From contig NZ_LMCT01000002.1 in NCBI RefSeq assembly GCF_001424875.1, forward strand, positions 168,324 through 232,323: a stretch of DNA of 64,000 nt, read 5' to 3'. The position numbers and the translations under genes are program-made. This DNA comes from Kitasatospora sp. Root107 (lineage in GTDB: Bacteria > Actinomycetota > Actinomycetes > Streptomycetales > Streptomycetaceae). The notes under the pieces are model-generated. The model ran no database searches, had not been told where the DNA came from, and saw only the letters and a list, made by a program, of their open reading frames with translations. The first letter of the stretch is position 1. Each line of letters begins with the position of its first letter. This document shows, one piece after another, positions 33,383 through 40,983 of this stretch.

Positions 33383-34413
33383 CAGAGCAGGAACCCCGTC
33401 CCGAGAGAGTCGGCCGGGTCGAGCAGGAAGCGGTGCTCGCCGGTCCGGTGGGCGGTGCCGGTCACCTCGGTGATCCATCCGTCGCGGTGCTCCGTGGCGA
33501 GCCGCCCGGTGAACACGCTACCGATGATCGACTCGTGCCGCAGTTCCTCACCCACCGTCAGACGGCCCTCGGCGGCCAGCAGGGCGAGCCGGGCGGAGCT
33601 GCCGGAGCCGCACGGCGAGCGGTCGATCTGGCCGTCCGCGAAGACGGTGACGTTGCGCTGGCTGGGGCCTGCCGGGGTGTCCGGCAGCTCCTCGTACAGG
33701 ATCACCCCGTAGACCCCGGAGAGCAGCGGGTCACTGGGGTGCCTGGTGGCGGGCTCGTCGGCCAGTGCGGCCCTGATCTCCCGGCCCAGTGCGGTGAGTT
33801 CGGGCAGCGAGGCAGTGTCGACGGTCAGCCCGAGGTCGGCCGCCCGGACCGAGGCGTAGCAGGCGCCGGAGTGCGCCAGGTCGACCGCGACCGTCCCGCG
33901 CGAGGTGGGCACGGCCAGCTTGCAGGCGGTGACGGCGGTGGGCACGTTCCGGAAGGTGACCCCGGTGGTCCGGCCGTCGGTGCGGTGCACGGCGGCGCTG
34001 ACCCGGCCTGACGGTACGTCGATCCGGACCCGGACGGTGCCGTCCGCCGGGGCGGCCACCAGACCGGAGTCGACCGCCCAGGCGCCGAGCGCGATGGTGC
34101 CGTGGCCACAGGCGGTGGAGTAGCCGTCCTTGTGCCAGAACAGCACCCCGAGGTGGGCCTCGCTGTCGTCGGCCGGGACCACGAAACCGCCGTACATCCC
34201 GGCGTGTCCGCGCGGCTCGCGGGTGAGCAGCCGACGGATGTCGTCCAGCGCGCTGGGACGCGGGTCGGTCGCCGTGCCACCGGCACCGAGCGCGATGGCG
34301 CGGCGCTCGGCGACGGTGTCGCCGGGGATCGGCGGCAGCCCGGCGGTGACGATCCGGAACGGCTCGCCGGCGGTGTGGTAGTCGACCGTGTGGACCGGGG
34401 TCAGCGCGCTCAT
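33382..34413 (-). CDS. proline racemase family protein, second copy (epimerase or 3-hydroxyproline dehydratase)
   Basis: 343 residues from ATG 34413. Both catalytic-cysteine sites are present: YSTACGHGTIALG near residue 100 and DRSPCGSGSSARL near 260, so it is a Cys/Cys type. That pattern is usual for racemases and epimerases; trans-3-hydroxyproline dehydratases generally replace one Cys by Ser or Thr. The STA before the first Cys and SGSS after the second differ from the other copy here. The adjacent reductase would suit a dehydratase role, so the evidence conflicts. It overlaps the aldehyde dehydrogenase stop by ATGA. Confidence 0.83.
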   Translation of the reverse strand: MSALTPVHTVDYHTAGEPFRIVTAGLPPIPGDTVAERRAIALGAGGTATDPRPSALDDIRRLLTREPRGHAGMYGGFVVPADDSEAHLGVLFWHKDGYSTACGHGTIALGAWAVDSGLVAAPADGTVRVRIDVPSGRVSAAVHRTDGRTTGVTFRNVPTAVTACKLAVPTSRGTVAVDLAHSGACYASVRAADLGLTVDTASLPELTALGREIRAALADEPATRHPSDPLLSGVYGVILYEELPDTPAGPSQRNVTVFADGQIDRSPCGSGSSARLALLAAEGRLTVGEELRHESIIGSVFTGRLATEHRDGWITEVTGTAHRTGEHRFLLDPADSLGTGFLL

Positions 34414-35783
34414 CGCGGCGAACCTGCGGGCAGCAGGGTGACGGTGCGCTCGGCGGTGTAGAAGTCGAGCACGGCCTGCCCCTGCTCGCGCGGGCCGTAG
34501 CCGGCACCCTTGGCACCGCTGAACGGGACGTGGAAGTCCACGCCGCTGGACGGCGCGTTCACCCGGACCATGCCCGCGTCGAGGCGGTCGGCGGCGGCCA
34601 GCGCGGTGTCCAGGTCCCGGGTGTGCACCGAGGTGGAGAGGCTGTGCCGGGTGTCGTTGGCGACCGCGATCGCCTCGTCCAGGTCGGCGGCGCGCAGCAG
34701 CACGGCCACCGGGCCGAAGAACTCCTCGGTCCGCAGCGGGTGTTCGGCCGGGACCTCCTCGAGCAGGGTCGGCTCGATGAACCAGCCGTCGCGCTCGATC
34801 CGGCTGCCGCCCGCGAGCGCGGTGGCCCCGGCGGCGACGGCGCTGTCCACGGCCTCGGTCAGGCGCTCCAGCGCGGGCTTGTTGATCACCGGTCCGCAGA
34901 CCTCGGTCAGCGCGGCCGGCTCGGCGATCGCGGCCAGCGCCTTGGCGAGCGCGGCGGCCAGCGGCTCGTACGCGTCGCCGACGGCGATCACCCGGCTGGT
35001 GGCGGTGCACTTCTGCCCCGCGTACCCGGCGATCGCGGAGGCCAGGTGGGCGGCGGCCTGGGCGATGTCGGCGTCCGGCAGCACGATCGCGGCGTTCAGG
35101 CCGCCCATCTCGGCCTGCACCGGGATACCGCGCTCGGTGGTCGCGGCGACCACGGCCCGGCCGACGGCGGTGGAGCCGGTGAACGAGACCACGTCGGAGG
35201 CCGCGACCAGCGCCGCCCCCTCCTCGGCCCCACCCGGGACGACGGTCAGCACGCCCTCGGGCAGGCCCGCGAGTTCGGCCAGCCGCAGGGCGCACGCGGT
35301 GCCCTCGGGGGCGGGCTTGAGGACGACGGTGTTGCCGACCGCGAGGGCCGGGGCGGCCTTCCAGGTCGGGATGGCGAGCGGGAAGTTCCACGGGGTGATC
35401 AGCCCGGCCACACCGTACGGGCGACGGCGGGTCAGCAGCAGGCCCTCGCCGGCGGCGGGCTCGTGCACGGCACCTGACGCGGCGTAGGGCGCCTGCGCGT
35501 AGTAGCGCCAGATCGCCACCGTACGGGCCACCTCGCCGCGGGCCTCGGCGAGCGGCTTGCCGACCTCACGGACGATCAGAGCGGCGAGCTCGGCGGCGTT
35601 CGCCTCGACGGCGTCAGCGGCACGGCCCAGGGCGGCGGAGCGGCCGCCCGCACCGAGGGCCAGCCAGCCGGACTGGGCGGCGCGGGCCTGGGCGACGGCT
35701 TGGGTCGTGCCCGGGCCTCCGGCGGCTTCGACCTCGATCACGAGGTCGCTGGGGTCGGCGGGGTTGTACGAGCTGACGCTCAC
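34410..35783 (-). CDS. aldehyde dehydrogenase, probable 2-oxoglutarate semialdehyde dehydrogenase
   Basis: 457 residues from GTG 35783 (MSVSSYNPADP), with AAAGG seven bases upstream; an ATG at 35798 is in frame but lies at the edge of a palindromic repeat. ITPWNFPLAIPTWKAAPALAVGNTVVLKPA, FTGSTAVGRAV (coenzyme loop), catalytic Glu in QAEMGGLNAA, and catalytic Cys in GQKCTATSR. The family oxidises many aldehydes to acids with NAD(P). Its place in the cluster indicates the last step of hydroxyproline breakdown, 2-oxoglutarate semialdehyde to 2-oxoglutarate. Confidence 0.9.
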   Translation of the reverse strand: MSVSSYNPADPSDLVIEVEAAGGPGTTQAVAQARAAQSGWLALGAGGRSAALGRAADAVEANAAELAALIVREVGKPLAEARGEVARTVAIWRYYAQAPYAASGAVHEPAAGEGLLLTRRRPYGVAGLITPWNFPLAIPTWKAAPALAVGNTVVLKPAPEGTACALRLAELAGLPEGVLTVVPGGAEEGAALVAASDVVSFTGSTAVGRAVVAATTERGIPVQAEMGGLNAAIVLPDADIAQAAAHLASAIAGYAGQKCTATSRVIAVGDAYEPLAAALAKALAAIAEPAALTEVCGPVINKPALERLTEAVDSAVAAGATALAGGSRIERDGWFIEPTLLEEVPAEHPLRTEEFFGPVAVLLRAADLDEAIAVANDTRHSLSTSVHTRDLDTALAAADRLDAGMVRVNAPSSGVDFHVPFSGAKGAGYGPREQGQAVLDFYTAERTVTLLPAGSPR

Positions 35784-35802
35784 TGGGAAACCTTTCATGT
35801 AC

Positions 35803-35936
35803 TTGCACTACCCAGGGGCTCGGGGAACTGCGAGGAGATCTGGCGCCGGGGTCACTGCGAAAGTGCCTGACCATCCACACAGGTGCAACGCTCCAGAGGT
35901 CGGCGTCGCAGTTCCCCGAGCCCCTGGGTGGTGCAA
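35803..35936. repeat. long palindromic repeat between epimerase and aldehyde dehydrogenase genes
   Basis: Two 31-base arms (35803-35833 and 35906-35936), complementary with a single mismatch, enclose a 72-base core. The arms contain AGGGGCTCGGGGAACTGCG, closely resembling a palindromic unit found many times in streptomycete chromosomes (GCGCGGGGAACTGCGCG type). Placed within a single-strand gene series, the transcript would form a strong hairpin that could act as a 3' stabiliser or partial terminator. Confidence 0.65.
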
Positions 35937-35941
35937 CTCAT

Positions 35942-36943
35942 TCAGAGCAGGAAGCCGGCGGGGAAGGGGTCGGTCGGGTCGAGGAAGTACTGCGCCGTGC
36001 CCGTGATCCAGGCCCGGCCAGTGACGGTGGGGACCACGGCGGGCAGGCCGGCCACGGTGGTCTCCTCGACCAGGCGGCCGGTGAACGAGGTGCCGATGAA
36101 GGAGTCGTTCAGGAAGTCCTGGTGGAGCGGGAGTTCGCCGCGGGCGTGCAGCTGGGCCATCCGGGCCGAGGTGCCGGTGCCGCACGGGGAGCGGTCGAAC
36201 CAGCCGGGGTGGATGGCCATCGCGTGCCGGGAGTGGGCGGCGGTCGAGCCGGGGGCGAGCAGCTGCACGTGGTGGCAGCTGTGGATGGACGGGTTCTCCG
36301 GGTGGACCGGGCGGTCGGCCGCGTTGATGGCGTCCATCAGGGCGAGCCCGGCGTCCAGGATCTCCTGCTTGCGCTCCCGTTCGAACGGGATCCCGAACTC
36401 GGCCAGCGGCAGGATCGCGTAGAAGTTGCCGCCGTACGCCAGGTCGTAGCCGACCGCTCCGTAGCCCGGGACCTCGATCTTCTGGTCGAGGGCGACCGAG
36501 TACGAGGGCACGTTACGGATCGTCACGGCCTTGGCCGCGCCGTCCTGGACGTGCACGTCGGCGATCACCAGTCCGGCGGGGGTGTCGAGCCGGACCGTGG
36601 TGACCGGCTCCACCACGTCGACCATGCCGGTCTCCACCAGCACGGTGGCGACCCCGATGGTGCCGTGGCCGCACATCGGCAGCAGGCCGGAGACCTCGAT
36701 GTAGAGCACGCCGAAGTCGGCGTCGGGACGGGTCGGCGGCTGGAGGATCGCGCCGCTCATCGCCGCGTGGCCGCGCGGCTCGTACATCAGCAGGGTGCGG
36801 AAGTGGTCCAAGTGCTCCTGGAAGTGCACCCGGCGCTCGGCCATGGTGGCGCCCGGGATGACACCGAACCCGCCGGTGATGACCCGGGTCGGCATGCCCT
36901 CGGTGTGCGAGTCGACGGCGTGGAAGACGTGACGGCTGCGCAT
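35942..36943 (-). CDS. 4-hydroxyproline 2-epimerase (proline racemase family)
   Basis: 333 residues from ATG 36943 (MRSRHVFHAVDSHTEGMPTR), with GAGGGG nine bases upstream. Catalytic cysteines lie in LLPMCGHGTIG near residue 93 and DRSPCGTGTSAR near 254, and HTEGMPTRVI and EPRGHAAMSG complete the family pattern. This Cys/Cys form with MCGHGTIG is typical of 4-hydroxyproline epimerases, which convert trans-4-hydroxy-L-proline to cis-4-hydroxy-D-proline. It is the first step of the pathway; the following enzymes are encoded on both sides. Confidence 0.9.
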   Translation of the reverse strand: MRSRHVFHAVDSHTEGMPTRVITGGFGVIPGATMAERRVHFQEHLDHFRTLLMYEPRGHAAMSGAILQPPTRPDADFGVLYIEVSGLLPMCGHGTIGVATVLVETGMVDVVEPVTTVRLDTPAGLVIADVHVQDGAAKAVTIRNVPSYSVALDQKIEVPGYGAVGYDLAYGGNFYAILPLAEFGIPFERERKQEILDAGLALMDAINAADRPVHPENPSIHSCHHVQLLAPGSTAAHSRHAMAIHPGWFDRSPCGTGTSARMAQLHARGELPLHQDFLNDSFIGTSFTGRLVEETTVAGLPAVVPTVTGRAWITGTAQYFLDPTDPFPAGFLL

Positions 36944-36966
36944 GGATTCGGTCCCCTCGGTGGGAG

Positions 36967-36990
36967 GGCCGGCTGCCCCCGCAGCCGGCC
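36967..36990 (-). terminator. intercistronic hairpin between deaminase and epimerase genes
   Basis: Ten perfect pairs, GGCCGGCTGC with GCAGCCGGCC, and a CCCC loop in the 73-base gap. Without a T tract it may be an attenuator or mRNA-processing point. Confidence 0.45.
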
Positions 36991-37016
36991 ACTGGCAATT
37001 CCTCGTTGACGTACGG

Positions 37017-37922
37017 TCAGACCAGACCGTCGGCGAGGGCCTTCTCGGTCGCGGCGCGGACGGCCGCCTCGATCTCCGGGGAGAGCGGGAAGCGCGGCGG
37101 ACGGACCGGACCACCGGGGCGGCCGGCGATGTCCATCGACAGCTTGATGGCCTGGACGAACTCGGTCTTGGAGTCCCAGCGCAGCAGCGAGTGCAGCGAG
37201 CGGTACAGCGGCACCGCGGTCTCCAGGTCACCGGCGACGGCGGCCCGGAACAGCTTGGCGCTGGCCTGCGGCAGCGCGTTCGGGTACCCGGCGATCCAGC
37301 CCACCGCACCGCCGACCGCCAGCTCGAGCAGCACGTCGTCGGCGCCGATCAGCAGGTCGAGGTCGGGCGCCAGCTCGGCGATCTGGTAGGCCCGGCGGAC
37401 GTCGCCGCTGAACTCCTTGACGGCCACGATCGAGCCGTCGGTGTGCAGCTGGGCGAGCAGCTCGGGAACCAGGTCGACCTTGGTGTCGATCGGGTTGTTG
37501 TAGGCGACGATCGGCAGACCGGCCTGCGCCACCTCGGCGTAGTGGGCGCGGACGGCGGCGTGGTCGGCGCGGTAGGCGTTCGGCGGGAGCAGCAGGACCG
37601 AGCCTGCCCCGGCCTCGGCGGCCTGCTCGGCCCAGCGGCGGGACTCGGCGCTGCCGTAGGCGGCGACGCCGGGCATCACCCGCGAGCCGTCACCGGCGGC
37701 CTCGACCGCCGTGGTGACGACCTTGGCCCGCTCCTCGGCGGTGAGGGTCTGGTACTCGCCGAGCGAGCCGTTGGGGACGACGCCGTCGCAGCCGTTCGCG
37801 ATCAGCCACTGGACGTGCTCGCCGTACGCGTCGTAGTCGACGGAGAGGTCGGCGCGCAGCGGGAGCGTGGTGGCGACCATGATGCCGCGCCAGGGACGGG
37901 TGGGCTCGTGCGTTGCGGACAC
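37017..37922 (-). CDS. DapA-family deaminase, probable pyrroline-4-hydroxy-2-carboxylate deaminase
   Basis: 301 residues from GTG 37922, with AAGGAG eight bases upstream. It is a TIM barrel of the dihydrodipicolinate synthase family: GVVPNGSLGEYQTLTAEER, catalytic Tyr in PIVAYNNP, Schiff-base Lys in IVAVKEFSGD. Context points to the deaminase that converts 1-pyrroline-4-hydroxy-2-carboxylate to 2-oxoglutarate semialdehyde and ammonia, rather than lysine synthesis. Site D lies 27 bases upstream of its start, so it heads the downstream gene series. Confidence 0.88.
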   Translation of the reverse strand: MSATHEPTRPWRGIMVATTLPLRADLSVDYDAYGEHVQWLIANGCDGVVPNGSLGEYQTLTAEERAKVVTTAVEAAGDGSRVMPGVAAYGSAESRRWAEQAAEAGAGSVLLLPPNAYRADHAAVRAHYAEVAQAGLPIVAYNNPIDTKVDLVPELLAQLHTDGSIVAVKEFSGDVRRAYQIAELAPDLDLLIGADDVLLELAVGGAVGWIAGYPNALPQASAKLFRAAVAGDLETAVPLYRSLHSLLRWDSKTEFVQAIKLSMDIAGRPGGPVRPPRFPLSPEIEAAVRAATEKALADGLV

Positions 37923-37948
37923 GTGGACTACTCCTTGGGGTGGTGAGG

Positions 37949-37962
37949 TGTGACATTTTATT
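37949..37962 (+). promoter_or_regulatory. site D: TGTGA element before the deaminase gene
   Basis: TGTGACATTTTATT shares its first ten bases with site A. It is 27 bases upstream of the deaminase start (reverse strand), in the 112-base gap after the FAD reductase gene, in a notably AT-rich patch. Confidence 0.6.
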
Positions 37963-37983
37963 AGATGGGAAGAGCGGACACAA

Positions 37984-38011
37984 GGGGGCGCAGCGGACGG
38001 GCCGCGCCCCC
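37984..38011 (-). terminator. hairpin after the FAD reductase gene
   Basis: Eight perfect pairs, GGGGGCGC with GCGCCCCC. A second small stem (GCCTCTCGCGAGGC) lies at 38020-38033. They separate the dehydrogenase operon from the deaminase operon and its site D. Confidence 0.5.
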
Positions 38012-38034
38012 GGGGGAATGCCTCTCGCGAGGCA

Positions 38035-39417
38035 CTACGAACCGTCGGCCAACTGGGCCAGCGGGACGGGGCAGGAGAGCGGTCGGGAGTCCGGGCGCAG
38101 CTCGCTGCTCCCGGACAGGCAGGCGACGGCGGGGCCGCACATCCGGCCCTGGCACCAGCCCATCCCGGCTCGGGTGAGGAGTTTGACGGTCCGTGAGTCG
38201 GTCGCGCCGAGCTCCTCGACGGCCTCCCGGACGGCGGCGACCGAGACTTCCTCGCAGCGGCAGACGTCGGTGTCCGGGCGGAGCCAATCCGTCCAGCCCG
38301 GGCCCGGGCGGTGCGCGGCGGCCATCAGCCCCGCGAAGGCCCGGCGCCGGTCCCGGCGCCGGCGCAGCGCGGTCGGCACCGGGGCGCCGGCGATCACCCT
38401 GGCAGCCAGCTCGCCCTCGGCGATCGCCAGGTCGGCCCCGCCGACGCCGCAGGTCTCCCCCGCCGCCCAGAGGCCCGGCAGGCTGGTGCGCAGCCCGTCG
38501 TCGACCTTGAGCGCGACGGTCCGGTCCGCCGTCAGCACGGTCTCCGCGCCCAGCTCGGTGGCCAGTTCGATCTGCGGCAGCAGCCCGTGGCCGACCGCGA
38601 GCGCGTCGCAGTCGATCCGCCGCTCGGTGCCGGGCACCGGGCGCCACTCGGCGTCCAGCCGGGCCACCGTCACCCCGGTCACCCGGTCGGTGCCGTGGGC
38701 CTCGACCACCGCGCTGGAGCGCCGCAGCCGGACCTTGCCGCGCAGCAGCCTCGCGCCGTGCCCGGCGCCCTCGACCAGCTTCGCGGGGTTGGCCGCGAGC
38801 GTACCGAGCCCCCGGGCGTAGCCGAGGTAGTTGCCCGCCTCGACCACCGCGGGGACGCCGGCCCCGGCGGAGACCAGCGAGGAGGCGGCGGCCAGCAGCA
38901 GCGGGCCGCTGCCCGCGACCACGATCCGCCGGCCGGGCAGCACCAGGCCCGCCTTGAGCATCGCCTGGGCGCCACCCGCGGTGACCACCCCGGGCAGCGT
39001 CCAGCCGGGGAAGGGCAGTTGACGCTCGTACGCGCCGGTGGCCAGCAGCACCGCCTTGGCCTCGACCACCGCGCTGCCGGTGGATCCGGCTCCGACGGTG
39101 GCGTGCAGGCGCCAGGTATCGCCCTGTTCGGCGGTCCAGACGTGGTGCTCCGTCAGGTGGGTGACCGTACTGGCGGCCAGCCGGCCGGTCAGACCGGTGA
39201 AGGCGGACCAGCCGTGGTGCAGCCGCTCCGGGTGGGCGGCGCCGAGACCGGGCGCGGGGTGCCGGTAGTACTGGCCGCCGGGGCGCGGGCCCGCGTCCAG
39301 CAGGACGCAGCGCAGGCCGAGTTCGGCGGCGGTGACGGCGGCGGCCAGCCCGGCCGGGCCGGCCCCGATCACCGCGAGGTCGTACGGTGCGGGGCGCTCA
39401 GACGGCGAGGTCGGCAC
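38035..39417 (-). CDS. FAD/NAD(P) oxidoreductase subunit of a D-hydroxyproline dehydrogenase (HcnB-like)
   Basis: 460 residues from GTG 39417. Dinucleotide motif VIGAGPAGLAAAV near residue 16, a second VVAGSGPLLLAAAS mid-protein, and ATG-type ATGAYERQLPFPG. The C-terminal part has four cysteines (CRCEE...GMGWCQGRMCGPA), the [2Fe-2S] BFD-like module of amine dehydrogenase alpha subunits. It overlaps the ferredoxin-like gene by 20 bases. With that protein and the DadA-like subunit it matches the three-subunit HcnABC/LhpBEF type of D-amino acid dehydrogenase. Confidence 0.87.
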   Translation of the reverse strand: MPTSPSERPAPYDLAVIGAGPAGLAAAVTAAELGLRCVLLDAGPRPGGQYYRHPAPGLGAAHPERLHHGWSAFTGLTGRLAASTVTHLTEHHVWTAEQGDTWRLHATVGAGSTGSAVVEAKAVLLATGAYERQLPFPGWTLPGVVTAGGAQAMLKAGLVLPGRRIVVAGSGPLLLAAASSLVSAGAGVPAVVEAGNYLGYARGLGTLAANPAKLVEGAGHGARLLRGKVRLRRSSAVVEAHGTDRVTGVTVARLDAEWRPVPGTERRIDCDALAVGHGLLPQIELATELGAETVLTADRTVALKVDDGLRTSLPGLWAAGETCGVGGADLAIAEGELAARVIAGAPVPTALRRRRDRRRAFAGLMAAAHRPGPGWTDWLRPDTDVCRCEEVSVAAVREAVEELGATDSRTVKLLTRAGMGWCQGRMCGPAVACLSGSSELRPDSRPLSCPVPLAQLADGS

Positions 39418-39712
39418 GGCCGTGGCCCTCCTGGGTGGTGACGGTGGTGCCGGGCTCGGCGGGCAGCAGGCAGGTGCGCTGACTCGCCTGGCCGTTGACG
39501 GTGGCCAGGCAGTCGTAGCAGGCGCCGATCCCGCAGAAGGCGCCGCGCGGGCGACCGTTCACCCGGGTGGTGCGCCAGGCCAGGATGCCCTCGGCCCACA
39601 GTGCGGCAGCGATGGTCTGGCCGGGCAGAGCCGGGATCGGGCGGCCGTCGAAGTCGATGGTGTGCCCGGGCTCGGGCCGTGCGCCGACCAGTTCGGCGGG
39701 GGTTCGGCGCAT
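39398..39712 (-). CDS. [2Fe-2S] ferredoxin-like subunit of the D-hydroxyproline dehydrogenase (HcnA-like)
   Basis: 104 residues from ATG 39712 (MRRTPAEL), with AGAGGA seven bases upstream; an earlier GTG at 39742 overlaps the preceding stop and is also possible. The cluster ligands are CGIGACYDC plus a later Cys in SQRTCLLP, the plant-type ferredoxin pattern of HcnA-like proteins. It lies between the two flavoprotein subunits and would relay electrons between them. Confidence 0.88.
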   Translation of the reverse strand: MRRTPAELVGARPEPGHTIDFDGRPIPALPGQTIAAALWAEGILAWRTTRVNGRPRGAFCGIGACYDCLATVNGQASQRTCLLPAEPGTTVTTQEGHGRADLAV

Positions 39713-39738
39713 GGTGCGTCCTCTCCTGGGGCGGGAAT

Positions 39739-40890
39739 TCACGCGGCGGCCTCGTCGAAGCGGTCGGCGCGGAACGGGGTGAGGTCGAGCTCGGGTCGTT
39801 CGCCGGTGAGCTGACGGGCGATCAGCAGACCGGTGGCGGGGGCCAGGCCGATGCCCGCGCCCTCGTGGCCGCAGGCGTGGTAGAGGCCGGGCACCCGGGG
39901 GTCGGCGCCGATCGCGGGCAGGTGGTCCGGCAGGTAGGGGCGGAAGCCCCGGTAGGCGCGCTGGACCGCGACGGTGCGCAGCACCGGGAAGAGCGCGGCG
40001 GCGTTCGCGGCCAGCCGCTGGAGCACCTCCACCGAGAGGGTCCGGTCGAAGCCGACCCGCTCCCGGCTGGCGCCGATCAGAACCGGCCCTGCGGGGGTGC
40101 CCTCGACCACGGCGGAGGTCTGCAGGGCGGCCGAGCCGCTCGCCACGTCGGCCACGTAGTCGGCGGCGTAGACCTTGTGCCGGACGATCCTCGGCAGTGG
40201 CTCGGTGACCAGCACGAAGCCCCGGCGGGGCAGCACCGGCAGCGCCACCCCGGCCAGCGCGGCGAGGTCCCCGCCCCAGGTGCCGGCCGCGTTGATCACA
40301 GCGGGGGCGTCGATCCGGCCCCGGTCGGTGGTGACGCCGAGCACCTCACCGGACGGGCCGGTGCGGATCGCGGTGACGGTCTCACCGAGCCGGACCGACG
40401 CCCCGGAGGCCCGCAGCAGGTGAGCGGCTGCCAGCGCGGGCTGGACCTGGGCGTCCTGGGAGTAGTGGAAGCCGCCGGCCAGACCGGGGGCCAGATGCGG
40501 CTCCAGCTCGGCCAGCCGGTCGCCGGGGATCTCGGTCGAGACCACCCCGGCCTTGGCCTGCTCGGCCGCGAAGGCCCGCAGCGCGGTCATCCCGGCCTCG
40601 GCGGAGGCGACCACCAGGCCGCCCTTGGCCTCGTACTCGATCTGCTCGCCCAGCTGCTCGGCGATGGTCTGCCAGAGGCCGGTGGAGAGCAGTGCGAGGT
40701 CGAGCTCCGGCCCCGGCTCCTTGTCGGAGACCAGCAGGTTCCCCTCGCCCGCACCGGTGGTGCCGCCGGCCACCGGGCCGCGGTCGATCACGGTGACAGC
40801 GAGGCCGGCTCGGGCCGCGTAGTAGGCGCAGGCGGCACCGACCACACCGGCGCCGATCACCAGGACATCGTGGGGGGATCTCTTGGACAC
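39739..40890 (-). CDS. FAD-dependent D-hydroxyproline dehydrogenase catalytic subunit (DadA/HcnC-like)
   Basis: 383 residues from GTG 40890. FAD-binding VIGAGVVGAACAYYAARAG starts at residue 12, followed by GGTTGAGEGNLLVSDKEPGPELDLALL and, near the C-terminus, YRGFRPYLPDHLPAIG and ACGHEGAGIGLAPATG, as in glycine oxidase/DadA-type enzymes. It would oxidise cis-4-hydroxy-D-proline to 1-pyrroline-4-hydroxy-2-carboxylate. No ribosome binding site is visible and site E ends four bases upstream, so the mRNA may be leaderless. Confidence 0.88.
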   Translation of the reverse strand: MSKRSPHDVLVIGAGVVGAACAYYAARAGLAVTVIDRGPVAGGTTGAGEGNLLVSDKEPGPELDLALLSTGLWQTIAEQLGEQIEYEAKGGLVVASAEAGMTALRAFAAEQAKAGVVSTEIPGDRLAELEPHLAPGLAGGFHYSQDAQVQPALAAAHLLRASGASVRLGETVTAIRTGPSGEVLGVTTDRGRIDAPAVINAAGTWGGDLAALAGVALPVLPRRGFVLVTEPLPRIVRHKVYAADYVADVASGSAALQTSAVVEGTPAGPVLIGASRERVGFDRTLSVEVLQRLAANAAALFPVLRTVAVQRAYRGFRPYLPDHLPAIGADPRVPGLYHACGHEGAGIGLAPATGLLIARQLTGERPELDLTPFRADRFDEAAA

Positions 40891-40893
40891 GTC

Positions 40894-40907
40894 AGTAATA
40901 TGTCACA
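40894..40907 (-). promoter_or_regulatory. site E: TGTGA element before the D-hydroxyproline dehydrogenase
   Basis: On the reverse strand TGTGACATATTACT, four bases before the GTG start. With the flanking CA it matches site B at 14 of 15 positions. It overlaps a TATTAC sequence that could serve as a -10 box for a leaderless transcript. Confidence 0.6.
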
Positions 40908-40943
40908 TGGTTGTGGCGCTGCCAAGGCCGTGCACACGACAGA

Positions 40944-40983
40944 AAGGCCCCGACCGCTGGAAGGACCAGCAGGCCGGGGCCTT
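40944..40983 (-). terminator. terminator after tatC
   Basis: AAGGCCCCG pairs with CGGGGCCTT, and an inner stem CTGG/CCAG is enclosed. It lies 19 bases past the tatC stop and separates the tat/paf genes from the hydroxyproline block. Confidence 0.65.

Noticed and set aside
35942..37309. Extended 455-residue version of the 4-hydroxyproline epimerase
   Set aside because: The extra N-terminal 122 residues are an out-of-frame reading of the deaminase gene. ATG 36943 has a ribosome binding site and the family's normal N-terminus.
37017..37922. Assignment of the DapA-family gene to lysine biosynthesis
   Set aside because: The fold is shared, but all neighbours on both sides are hydroxyproline-pathway genes, which favours the pyrroline-4-hydroxy-2-carboxylate deaminase role.
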